From Plasmodiophora brassicae (taxonomy: Eukaryota > Endomyxa > Phytomyxea > Plasmodiophorida > Plasmodiophoridae): DNA of 64,000 nucleotides. A model generated the notes under the pieces. It had not been told where the DNA came from, did not search any database, and saw nothing but the letters and a program-made list of their open reading frames with translations. Location of the stretch: contig JASFAU010000007.1 of NCBI GenBank assembly GCA_039704465.1, positions 1,296,899 to 1,360,898 on the forward strand, written 5' to 3'. Numbering within the stretch: the first letter of the stretch is position 1; the number at the start of each line of letters is the position of its first letter. Shown here piece by piece: positions 54,754 to 64,000 of this stretch. The position numbers and the translations under genes were made by a program.

Positions 54754-56986
54754 TTAATTATACGTGTGTGTATGTAGGTCGATGCTGGCGCAGGTGTATG
54801 CCCAGACCTCGAGCTGGGCGACAAGGAAGTCCGGCGCGGCGCTCAGCATCGGGCAGTCGAACGTGTCGCTGGCGCCGGACGACCCGTGCCGCAGGGCGGA
54901 CGTCAGGTAGATTGCGAAATGCGATCCGCCGCCCACGGCCATCGAATCCGGCCGGCACAACGCGAAGAACTTGTTCTTTCCACTATGGGCACTGAGCACC
55001 CGCGCCATCTGCACTAGGCCACGCAACGTACCTCCATTGGTACACGGCGACGGATTCGGACGATGACGCTCTGGCCGATACGGGAGACGACGCTGGCGTC
55101 CTGGACGGAGGATCGGACGACGTCGATCGCGGCACGTACTGGAACACGAACGCCTCGCCCGTACCGAAATACGACGGCCGCACATGAATGCGATCGGAGA
55201 CAAACGCGCCGAACCTCTTGCGGCCGTTGTCCTACAAATGCCATGTTAGATCCGGACCGGATGAAGCCGCTGACAATACAGACCTGGATGACGAGGACGG
55301 CGACGGGCGCGTTCTGGACGGCCCTGTACATCGCGCTGAGCGACATGCCGTCCTCGGTCAGCGTGTACAGGCGGCGCCACTCGTCGAAATGGTGCCGAAC
55401 GGGGACCCGCCGGATCAGGTCGACCAGTTCGGCCCGCGTCACGATGTGGCTGTCGCCCGTCACGCGAATGACGACGTCAGACAGGGTCCGGACGGGCGCG
55501 TCCCTGTCGACGTCGATGCCAGTCTGCTGGCACTCGGCGGCGAATTGCGCCTCCTTGTGGTACCTGGCGAGTCGCGCCGACAGGAACCTGTGGACCTGCC
55601 TAGCAACGGATTCGTCCGCCCGGAAGCGGACCGGGTTGCCCCAGTCGACCGTGTCTAGCTGGTCGTGGCCCACGAACCGGTTCACACGGTGCGGGCGCGT
55701 GTGCACTTGGACACCGGCCATGCCCACGTCCATCGTGCACTGGACGATGTCGGGCAGGTCGAGGCAGAGGTGGTGCCGTCGTCCGGCGTCGGACTCGAAC
55801 AGGACCAGGAACGAGGTCAGCGTCAGCGACCCACGCAGGCACGACGCACCCGCACCGAGCCAGTGAACACGTGCCACGTACCGGTCCACACGTTCCGCCG
55901 TGTCGGCCGGCTCCGAGGCGCGCCGCGCTGCCGTCGTCGTCGTCGCTCGGCTGGCGTTGTGGGCGGCAAGCAGGCCGGCGAGGACGTCCCCGGACGAGGA
56001 GACGGCATCCCGCAGGCGATCCAGGCGGACCAGGCCGTGCAACTGGGCGACCATGAGCCTGTCGAGGTCGGATTTGGCGCTGACGGATTCGCCATGGCAC
56101 AGGTCGTATCGTCGCTGGACGTCGTCGAGGCGGCCGCGGTCGGCGGCCTGTGCCGATTGGTGCCGGGCGCGCTCCAGGGCGAACGCGTCCAGCTGCGCCC
56201 GCAGGGCCTCCAGCGCCTGGCGGTGCTGGCCGGATTCCGCCTGCGCCGCCTCCATCTGGCGCTGCAGGTCGACGAGCTCGGACCGGCAGACGGCCACCTC
56301 CGAATCAGCTGCGGCGCCGCCCGCTTCCAGACGGTACAGCATCGACGTCTGCTGCCCGATCCGATTCCCGATCGATGATCGCTGCGCGTCGCACGCCTGC
56401 AGGCGCCGACGCCGACTGTCGATCAGGCGTTGCACGTTCGATATTTGGCTGTCGTATCCGGTCAGGTCCGTCATGGGCGTAGACGAGGCTACCGACGACG
56501 ACGACGACGATGACGACGATAGGGATGAGCGCACCTGCGTCAGCGATCCCAGGGCGGCCGATTCAGCCTGCTGCGCCTCCAGCAGGCGACGATCGGCCTG
56601 GCGCAGTGCCCGCTCGACAGCACCTGCCTAGCGTTGTTAGGCGTGCAGGATCGCAGGCGCCGGGGTGTACAAACGTACGCAGGGCGTTGGTCTGGGCCGC
56701 CAGACGCTGCAGCAGTGCTCGATGCTGATCATGGTGGACGACCCACTGGCGAGCGCGTGTCACCACACGCTGGCATAAGCAAACGTGAGGGGGAGCGCAC
56801 GACCTGGCGATCCAGTTGGGGGCGATCGGGATCATCGTTGTCGCTGCGTGACGGCACGGGCGCCACTGTGCTCGACGTCGTGGGCGCCGTAGGGGACGTC
56901 ACCGGGCTCCACAACGACCAGTCGAATCGCAGCGTGCGCCACAGGCGATCCTGAATGGATGGTTCATCGTCGTCGCCGCCGTCCAT
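54754..56986 (-). CDS. OXR1/NCOA7-like TLDc-domain protein with coiled coil and GRAM-like domain
   Basis: Six exons: 56804-56986, 56679-56745, 55284-56623, 55140-55231, 55032-55070 and 54754-54991, an exact 652 codons plus stop. The N-terminus is disordered; then comes a long coiled coil (ALRQADRRLLEAQQAESAAL through ~residue 270). A GRAM/PH-like domain follows (LRGSLTLTSFLVLFES, DLPDIVQCTMD). The TLDc domain starts at the last part of exon 3 (EDGMSLSAMYRAVQ) and runs over four exons: FGTGEAFVFQ, VYQWSAHSGKNKFFALC, SMAVGGGSHFAIYL, TFDCPMLSAAPDF, LEVWAY. TLDc proteins bind and regulate the V-ATPase and affect oxidative-stress resistance. Confidence 0.85.
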
Positions 56987-57356
56987 CACAGGTCATCGGG
57001 CGGACGCCATCAACGTCCCGATTGTGGACCCGGGGAGAGCACCTGCGCAAGACGTGCGACGCGGACGGGCTGCGCCCATTCCTGAATTAGGCAGGAACGT
57101 GAGCACCCAGACGCAATCGAAGATGGACAACAACAACAGCAACAGTATGGTATACTTGCAACACTGGACGCTCCTGCCATTCTGCCTCAGCAGGTATCGT
57201 CGGTTCTGAGCAGACGCCGGGGGAGGGAAATACCAGTTGCCGCTTTTATTCTGAGGAACGGTCGTCACAAGCGATGCATACGGTGGAGTTGACGTAACAT
57301 TTCGTTCAACCGCTCGTTCCTGTCGTTTCCTCGACCTTGAGGCGCCGTCTGACTCC

Positions 57357-58901
57357 TTACTTTGGTGTGTACCCTGGACTCGTCTGGACTGTTAGCATCT
57401 GAGTGCCTTCTTTCACGGCGGTTGGTTGTGCCAGCATCACACGACAGAGGCTGGTCAGCCCGCGCGCCGATCCGGCCCCGCTCCAAAAGACGACCCACCC
57501 GCCCAAAGTGTAAAAGAACATGGTCCCGCCGATCGGCACGAAGCATACGAACGCAATCATGGCCAAAGACAGCAGAAAGGTCCAGGTGTTCAGACGTCGT
57601 AAAAGGCTGTCCATAGCAGGATCCGATTGCCGCGCGCCGCTGACATCTTCCATGATTTTCTTGGCATGCGACTGGAACCTCAACGACTGCACAAGGAACT
57701 GGATGCCAACGGCCAGTTGCAGAATCAAGATCAGGGTTGACGTTGTCGTACTCCAGGACGGAAGTGCAATGTAGAGTGCAGCGCCGGCCGACGAGGCCGT
57801 ATCAAGCAGAACCGGGAGACAACACAAAGCTAGCTTTAGGAGGGGGTAACGCTCCAGGTACGTTCCCAACCACGTATCTTCAATTGTGCCATCGGTCGCT
57901 TTGAGCAAGTTCGTCCACAGAACGGCACTGAGAACGTCGCAAGTGAATCCCCATCCGGCCAGCCCAGTGACGAAGAAATGTGTCAGTTCCAACGGCAAAA
58001 GGTCGTTACTCTGCCATCCGCCAATAGCAACAAACAGAAACAGGACGAAAGTGGTCACAAGTTCAATGACGAGAATCAGGTGGACTGTGGAAACGCTCGT
58101 TCGGACATGTTTCAGCCGGCGTCGCCGCGTGCGCATGGTCGGTACCGGGTGCAATTTGTCGAACTTGGCGTTGATTTTCTTCCAATGCTTGTACAGAAAC
58201 CAAGCGGCGAAAACGGTCGCTGTGCCGAGTATGGTAGCCGGAATCCATCTGATCAGCAGCTGAACATACCATCGAGGGTAGAATTCGTCCCAGTCGTTCA
58301 CATCGGGTTGGATGCTGACCACAGTCGTTGCCGCTCGCCCGCTGTCCAGTAAATAATCCTGAAGCGACAGCGACGTTGAACCTGGCGCTTCTACAGCAAC
58401 AAACACCATATTGTTAGAGGCGGAGTTTGGCAGATATCGTCTGTCCAAGGAGAAGGAGTCGAAAGGGATCATTGCGTGAGATCCAGGTCGGAAGATCTGG
58501 ATCCATGCGGCGGCACCTTTGTTTTGAATAGCGGCGAACTGTTTCGCCTTCGGGCATCCGAATATTGATGGATCACCAAATGATGTCAGGACCACGACAC
58601 GACCTCGAACTTCGTCCGGGATGTCACGGTCCGTCTGACAAAGATGGTCGCCGTTCACGATAATAATCTCGGCCGTGACATTCACCAGGACTGGGTCAGT
58701 GCCTTGCGGCCCAAGATATCTGTTCCATGGTACGCTTCGCATGCGAATCCCTGCGAATGGGGAATCGGGCGGCTCAACAATGACCATGTAGCCATGCCCT
58801 TCTGGCCAAACTCTCGCAAGTAGAATGAGCGTCATCGCCGCCCACGTGGCGCGAACAGGGGCGCACATGTCGAGTACGCCAGCCGACCGCACTGGCGTCA
58901 T
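57357..58901 (-). CDS. PA-domain seven-transmembrane protein (receptor-like)
   Basis: 514 residues in one exon. A hydrophobic start (signal peptide or anchor) leads to a ~170-residue luminal/extracellular region resembling a protease-associated (PA) domain: GRVVVLTSFGDPSIFGC and QFAAIQNKGAAAWIQIF, matching the PA core 'KAxxAQxxGAxAxxI'. Seven hydrophobic helices follow: WIPATILGTATVFAAWFL, VHLILVIELVTTFVLFLFVA, THFFVTGLAGWGFTCDVLS, LLKLALCCLPVLLDTAS, LILILQLAVGIQFLVQSL, WTFLLSLAMIAFVCFVP and MFFYTLGGWVVFW. A short tail ends at 57357. I know no named family with this exact layout. It lacks the HRD/YD active sites of signal-peptide-peptidase-like PA proteins. Confidence 0.6.
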   Translation of the reverse strand: MTPVRSAGVLDMCAPVRATWAAMTLILLARVWPEGHGYMVIVEPPDSPFAGIRMRSVPWNRYLGPQGTDPVLVNVTAEIIIVNGDHLCQTDRDIPDEVRGRVVVLTSFGDPSIFGCPKAKQFAAIQNKGAAAWIQIFRPGSHAMIPFDSFSLDRRYLPNSASNNMVFVAVEAPGSTSLSLQDYLLDSGRAATTVVSIQPDVNDWDEFYPRWYVQLLIRWIPATILGTATVFAAWFLYKHWKKINAKFDKLHPVPTMRTRRRRLKHVRTSVSTVHLILVIELVTTFVLFLFVAIGGWQSNDLLPLELTHFFVTGLAGWGFTCDVLSAVLWTNLLKATDGTIEDTWLGTYLERYPLLKLALCCLPVLLDTASSAGAALYIALPSWSTTTSTLILILQLAVGIQFLVQSLRFQSHAKKIMEDVSGARQSDPAMDSLLRRLNTWTFLLSLAMIAFVCFVPIGGTMFFYTLGGWVVFWSGAGSARGLTSLCRVMLAQPTAVKEGTQMLTVQTSPGYTPK

Positions 58902-61900
58902 GAGCGTGATCGATCCCTGTACGTGTCCAGTACTTCAGCGTCTATTAATGGTCAAGCACGCAATCAAAGGGACGAACGGCGCGAATGATGCCATGGACGT
59001 CGGGACCAGCCTCTGTTAGATTGAAGTCCAACCCGGAGACGGCCGACACTGCCATGACCCAGCACGTCGCAAGCGCAGCATACCCGCGCGCGATGTGACG
59101 ACTCCATATTCTCGGTTTGGACGAAGGATGAGTAGACCCGTTTGACAGGTGACAACGCGTAAGCAAGAAGAAATCCGCACCAAAAACTAGGCGCATGGCT
59201 GGATGCCCGATTCCGGGGCGCACGCGTGTCTGCGGATTGCGGAGGCTGCTTTCCTAAGCGTCGAGCGGTGCCTGCCTGCCTGCGCTGTGTTCGGCATCGC
59301 ATGTCGCAAGTCCTCGACGTCCCGAGGCGCGTGATCGCCGTACCAGCGACTGTTGCGACATCGTCGTTGCATCCTGCAGGATGTCTGCAGACGCGCCGAA
59401 CACTTCTGGGCGAACGCCATGCACTGGTACGGATTGTCGCCTAATGCAAAGGACCAGGTCCTCACACGTTCTGCACAGGACTCGCACCTCGCGTGTCGCC
59501 GACGACCTGGTGCCTGCCTGCCTGCGTTGTGTTCGTCTTCGCGTATCTCGAGTCTTCGATGTCCCGAGGCGCCTGCTCGCTGTACCTGCGATCGACTGCG
59601 ACGTCAACGATGCACACCACTGGACGTATGCCAACGCGCCCAACACGTCTGGGCGACGCCATGCTCCGGTACGGACCGTTGTCTAATGCAAAGGATAACG
59701 GCCTCACACGTTCTGCACAGGACATACCTGCCGTCGCCAGTACGACACTGCCGGTCGTCAATGCCGCCCACTACATTGCGATATGCGTCTACGCTCGCCT
59801 CAGCAGGCTGCGGGTCCCAGACGTGCCTGCCTGCCGTGCTTACGTCCGCGTCGAAGTCGCCGCCGAGCACCGACACGGGCCAACGGGATCACCTGCGACG
59901 CGACCATAAGGGGGCCTGCCGGGCTCCTGTGCATCTCCTGGCCAGGGGCGTGTCGTTGCCAAGATGTCCCATGTTGCCGACGCCCTGATACGGCTCCCTG
60001 CCGTGCTTGCGTCCGCGCCGACGTCGCCGCGATCGGGCCAACGCATCCTCTACAAGAACAGCGGAACGTGGTGATCTTCCGTCAGCGCGCCCAGTATCTC
60101 TGGGAGCGGCTCCAGTACAGGTATGGTTTGTCGGCTGATGCGATGCGACCTTGGCCTCTGACATGTGATGGACAGGACACGCCAGCTGTCGCGGGACGTC
60201 GCTTGTCCATCATGTGAGCCTTCAAGCAGGCGTGGTTCTGCCAAATCGTCATTCTGGTCCACACCTGAGGCGGTCGACTGCCCCTCCATAGTCGCTGGCT
60301 GCAAATCGTCGTCTACCCTGAACCATCCTGCGATGACGGGCACTGGTGCAAATGCGTCGCCGGCCCCCCATCTGCCTGGTCGGCTGCCTCTGCCAACTCT
60401 GCTGGTTGCCCAGCAGGGTAGCGGTGCCCAGCGCCCGTTGCTGCCGGAAGCCTCGCGGACACCTGACTTTCGACAACGATCGTGCAGCATCCTTGACGCT
60501 ATATCCCGATAACCGGGGCCGTTCAATACACGCTGAACATGTTGACATGCGCGTACAGCCGTACACCCACACGTGAAGAGCGTAACCAAGGAACAGTACA
60601 TTCGCATGTGTGAGACCCGCTGCCCGCAACGGGCGGAGGGTGCCGTGTTGCTCCTCGTCGTAAGCGGGCGTTAATACATTTTCAGAATTTCAGTAAGGTG
60701 CAGGTGCCATACATTTACGAGTTGATGACAATAAGACCAACCGAAGGAGAAGGTAGCCCAGGAACAATACTCTCGATCGGATGTCTCAGACCCGCTATCC
60801 GCAACGGGGAGAGAGTGCCTAATTGCCCTTCGTCGTAACCGGGAGCGTTAACACATTTTACGAATTTCAATACGGTGCAGAGGCCATCCCTTTACAAGTT
60901 TACGACAATAAGACAAACCTAAAGGGAAGGTAACCGAGGAACAATACACTCGGAGGTGTTTGGCCCGCTGTCCGCAACGAGGAGAGAGTGCCGAATTGCT
61001 CCTCGTCGTAACCGGGAGCGTTAACACATTTTAACAATTTCAGCAAGATGCAGGGGCCAAACGTTTACGAGTTCCCGACAAACGTAAAGGGAACGTAACC
61101 GAGGAACAATACAGTCGGATGTGTGGGACCCGCTGTCCGCAAAGGGTGGAGAGTGCCGAATTTCTCTTCGCCGTTCTTCGGAGGGTAGGTACTCGACATT
61201 AAACGAGGGCATGGTCCTGGTCGAGTTCGTACCTACTGATCTAGTCCATGTCGGTATATGAATTTCCAATGAAGGCTGGCCTCGGCGAAAGTCAAGCAGG
61301 GCGCACCCACTCCGTAATTGCGTCGTCGTCGTCGCCGACGACCCGGCTACGCTGCCTGTCGTCAACGTCGTCCACTACATCGCCATACACGGTTCAACGG
61401 GTGTTCTTCGCCGTCGCACATCGCGGGTCGCCGACGACATGTCGTGCCTGCCTGACCTGCTTGCGTCCCCGCCGCCGTCTCCGCCGACCATATCGTCACG
61501 GGCCAAGGCGTCCCCAACGAAGGCAACGCAACCTGCTGCGGCTCAGTACCACTGGATGATGAATTGTATTCAGAACAGGTAAGTAGTATCGCGTATGACA
61601 AGCAACCATGGGCTGAGACATGTGCTGGACAGGAGACGGCAGCCGTCGATGCCGGGCGGTGCCAGGCGGTCCGACCACCTGCTCCGCACCTGGGGCTATC
61701 GCATGTCGCGTATCCCCGACGACAGGTCCACGCCGACGTCGCCGCCGACTATATTGGCACGTGTAAAGCGCATCCCCGGGGAAGGCAATGCAACCTGCTG
61801 CTGGTGTGTCCACGCGCTCAGTATCCCTGGATGAATTATATCCAGAACAGGTCGGTCGTTTCGCGTCTGACAAGCGACCATGGCCTCTGACATGTGATGG

Positions 61901-62527
61901 ACAGAAGACGGCAACCGTAGCTGTAGCGCATCGTCAGGGTTGCGGCCACCTGGCCCCACGCCTGAGGCGACGCCTACCCCCTGTCGATCGCTGCGGTTGG
62001 TCGTTTGCGTCCCTGTCATAGACCCATCATTCGATGTCGGGCACAGCGAGCAAGGGCGCCGCCAGCGCCAACGTCTGCAAGCCCGACTGCGCCTGCCTAC
62101 GCTGCTGGTTGCCCAGCAGTTCAGCGGTGCCCAGCGTCCATTTCTACAGGCCGCCACGCGAACGCCTGCTTTCTGATGACGATCGTCACCATCCCGGCCG
62201 GCGTATCGCGGCAACCAGGACCGTTCAATACAAGCAAAACCAGTTGTCACGCGTGTACACCGGCCATGCATGGCTTCCTGGCGTCAGCTGGTGCCGACCG
62301 GCAGCGTTCCGTGCAATCGGTGCACGGCGGGACGCCGTCCGTCCCCGGCGAGTACGTCGACGTTACGCCCGTCCCTGCGTGTCGACCATGGCAGATCCTT
62401 CCACGACGTTGCCATGCCTGGTTTCGCCAGGCAATGCCAACCCTTAGACATTGGCACTCGAGCATCGACGCTCGCGATGCTGCATGTCAAACAGACCCGT
62501 CCCGTGCGTAAAGTTAAAAAGGCGAAT
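58902..62527. repeat. Subtelomeric degenerate repeats, family 1 (~245-290 bp)
   Basis: Gene-poor region. Related segments recur: TGCCTGCCTGCG(C/T)T(G)TGTTCG at ~59270 and ~59514 with AATGCAAAGGA and CTCACACGTTCTGCACAGGA at ~59447 and ~59686. GGATGAATT-type and CAGAACAGGT segments with ACATGTG(A/C)TGGACAG occur at ~60160, ~61615 and ~61895. CTGCTGGTTGCCCAGCAG with AGCGGTGCCCAGCG occurs at ~60399 and ~62100. No intact gene was found. Confidence 0.6.
60580..61190. repeat. Subtelomeric tandem repeat, family 2 (~165-178 bp, four copies)
   Basis: Four copies start at GGAACA(A/G)TAC near 60591, 60761, 60939 and 61104. Each contains CCCGCTGTCCGCAACG, GAGAGTGCCGAATTGC, CTCGTCGTAACCGGGAGCG, TTAACACATTT and a GACAATAAGACAAAC word. 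Copies are 80-90% alike by eye and lower in GC than genes. Confidence 0.75.
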
Positions 62528-63554
62528 TTATAAACGGATACCAATGCATCGGTAGAAGAGCAGCCTGTAGACGCGCTTGTCGAGCAGGCGAGCCACTTGG
62601 GACTCTCCATACCGCACTAGGCGACTGGTGTCGCAGAAGGCCCAGGAACCGCCGGGTTGCTTAACCCACGATATGTAATGCCCTTCATCGTTCCCAGCCA
62701 ACTGGGTGTCACCACCCTGATAATCGACCAGGCCAACGAGGTCGAAGAAAGCACTGCCGACCTGGAATGCCAATTCTGGCACCACGTCCTGCACAGAGGA
62801 GATATCAGATATCCAAGAGATCCACCCATCATCATCGCTTGATGTCCTGCACCTACCACAGTGGTCCTACGACGCGCCATGCTGATCTGCGCTCCATCAG
62901 GGCCGGATTCCTGGACGATCTCCATTGGATCCTGTCGAACAATCAACAGTGATCCGGGCCTGGGCATGCTGGCCATGTGGCGGAAGTTCGTTGACCGATG
63001 CTCGACATCGTGACCAGGTTTGCAAGGCCTCTTGGAGGTGCACCTCCTGGTTATCGTTGTTGACTGCTCCCCGACTAGAACCGCTGACAGTTTGACTCGC
63101 TGGTGGCAACCCTGCAGCATCACGACGGGCTGCTGACAAGGCGGGCGCGACGAGGCATGGCCGCAGGTCGCACATGTGTCAATTACGTCTTCGACGAGAC
63201 TGCGAACAATAGCGTGTCCATCAGAACCGACCATACGGTATGCCCGACCATACGGTATGCCTCCATCTGCGATAGCAGTTCCAGGACGAAATCGTCGGCG
63301 TCGTGCTGATACCCGGCAGGAAACGACCGTGTCGCCTGGTCGGCGTCGCCCAGGCGGCTGATGAGCTCGACGAGCACGTACGACGCCACGTTCGCATCCA
63401 GGGCTGGGTTCATCACCTGGTTGTACAGGTCCACCCAGGGCGCCGTGCCCGATACGCGGTTCCATCCAGGCAAACAGCGAAGGATATGGACCGGTGCAAT
63501 TGGCTCAAACGCGTTCAACACCCTAATAGTGTGACATTGGGTACCGTCAAGGGT
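62528..63554 (-). CDS. Ubiquitin-specific protease-like gene next to the telomere (5' end unclear, possibly degenerate)
   Basis: A USP/UCH catalytic core. A Cys-box-like segment (GTQCHTIRVLNAF, ~63505-63545) is followed by QHDADDFVLELLSQME, which matches the conserved Gln-box region. CATCGH (~63170) may form a zinc-ribbon half. The C-terminal His box is clear: FDLVGLVDYQGG, GHYISWV, CDTSRLV, LLFYRC, ending near 62530. Exons in between are short, and several frame changes need introns I could not all place. A 17-base tandem duplication (CATACCGTATGGTCGG) at ~63225-63260 interrupts the frame after the Gln box. I found no convincing start codon. Either a normal many-intron gene or a decaying subtelomeric copy. 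Confidence 0.55.
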
Positions 63555-63779
63555 CTGCAGACGCGGGACAACACGATAGATTTAATTGTGTTTCGCTCGT
63601 CGTCGAAGTGCACCAGCCCTTAACGACGGCGGTTGCAGACTCGAAACAGGAACAGGAACAGCGCCGCGATCCCACCCGTCCCCGACAGGTATGGCTGCGC
63701 GCTATAATATCAAAAAACTGTTCGCGAACATTTATCAGCGAAAATCTACGGCTGAGGGCGGGTGCATGTTGGCGATAAC

Positions 63780-64000
63780 GCCGTTGAGAACTATCAGCAG
63801 TTTTTTGGTTTTTTAGGTTTTTTTTTTTAGGTTTTTTAGGTTTTTTTTTTAGGTTTTTTAGGGTTTTTTAGGTTTTTTTTAGGTTTTTTAGGCTTTTTTT
63901 TAGGGTTTTAGGTTTTAGGGTTTTTTTAGGTTTTAGGTTTTAGGTTTTAGGTTTTAGGTTTTAGGTTTTAGGTTTTAGGTTTTAGGGTTTTAGGTTTTAG
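63780..64000 (+). repeat. Telomeric repeat array, TTTTAGG with variants
   Basis: The array starts as T-rich degenerate units (T6-10 followed by AGG) and becomes regular TTTTAGG towards the edge, with scattered TTTTAGGG. G-rich strand orientation (5' to 3' towards the end) is right for a right chromosome arm. The unit differs from the TTAGGG usual in animals and most fungi. Confidence 0.95.

Noticed and set aside
57357..58901. Signal-peptide-peptidase-like protease (PA domain plus membrane helices)
   Set aside because: The GxGD and YD active-site motifs of that family are not present in the helices.
59226..62271. Many 60-190-codon open frames in the subtelomere
   Set aside because: Both strands are equally open, no motif or splice structure emerges, and copies are frame-shifted relative to each other. 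Treated as repeats.
1..64000. Bacterial or organellar origin
   Set aside because: Spliceosomal introns, eukaryote-only families (SEC31, ARV1, NAC, TALE homeobox), a nuclear-type tRNA gene and a telomere exclude it.

Overview
This is the right-hand end of a nuclear chromosome from a GC-rich unicellular eukaryote. Both strands carry intron-containing genes. Introns are very short (about 35-85 nt), mostly GT-AG, and many have a CTAAC branch-site-like motif just before the 3' AG. The last ~220 bases are G-rich-strand telomere repeats (TTTTAGG with variants) running to the window edge. A DLEC1/CFAP81-like axonemal protein suggests a lineage with a flagellum at some life stage. PTEN, a TALE homeobox, ARV1, NAC-alpha, SEC31, TLDc, Reeler and GH114 proteins fit a flagellated opisthokont or apusomonad-type protist or an early-diverging zoosporic fungus. 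I cannot place it more precisely.

Layout, left to right. 1-6.5 kb: two paralogous reverse-strand genes that start with a PH domain followed by a kinase-like domain lacking catalytic residues. The first continues through C2 into a PTEN lipid phosphatase. A delta-12 fatty-acid desaturase lies between them. 6.9-12.3 kb: a D-threonine aldolase/D-serine dehydratase-like gene missing its PLP-lysine block, an SLC35F-type transporter, a rolling-stone/AIG1-like membrane protein and a small secreted, possibly GPI-anchored protein behind a duplicated TATA segment. 12.6-21.5 kb: SEC31, a twin zinc-finger protein, ARV1, a DUF7164-type glycosyltransferase-like membrane protein and tRNA-Glu(UUC). 21.6-31.7 kb: the DLEC1-like gene, NAC-alpha and a receptor-like protein (binding-protein-like ectodomain, Cys-rich repeats, multi-TM). 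31.9-39 kb: an Alba protein, a TetX-like FAD monooxygenase and an ABCC/MRP transporter. 39.3-47.2 kb: two tandemly duplicated secreted genes encoding three and two GH114-type glycosidase domains joined by long Pro/Thr linkers; their flanks are duplicated too. 48-59 kb: an uncharacterised gene, a TALE homeobox gene, a membrane protein, a Reeler protein, a DEK_C/HIRIP3-like acidic chaperone, an OXR1-like TLDc protein and a PA-domain 7TM protein. 59-63.5 kb: gene-poor subtelomere with two families of degenerate repeats, then a ubiquitin-specific protease-like gene. 63.78-64 kb: telomere.

This is a eukaryotic assortment with no operons. Common themes are the secretory pathway and ER lipids (SEC31, ARV1, FAD2), phosphoinositide signalling (PH/PTEN), chromatin (Alba, HIRIP3-like, homeobox) and exported enzymes or receptors (GH114, Reeler, binding-protein/7TM and PA/7TM proteins). 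Exon joins were worked out by hand from splice signals, reading phase and family motifs. For both GH114 genes and the TLDc gene the summed exons are exact multiples of three, which supports those models.
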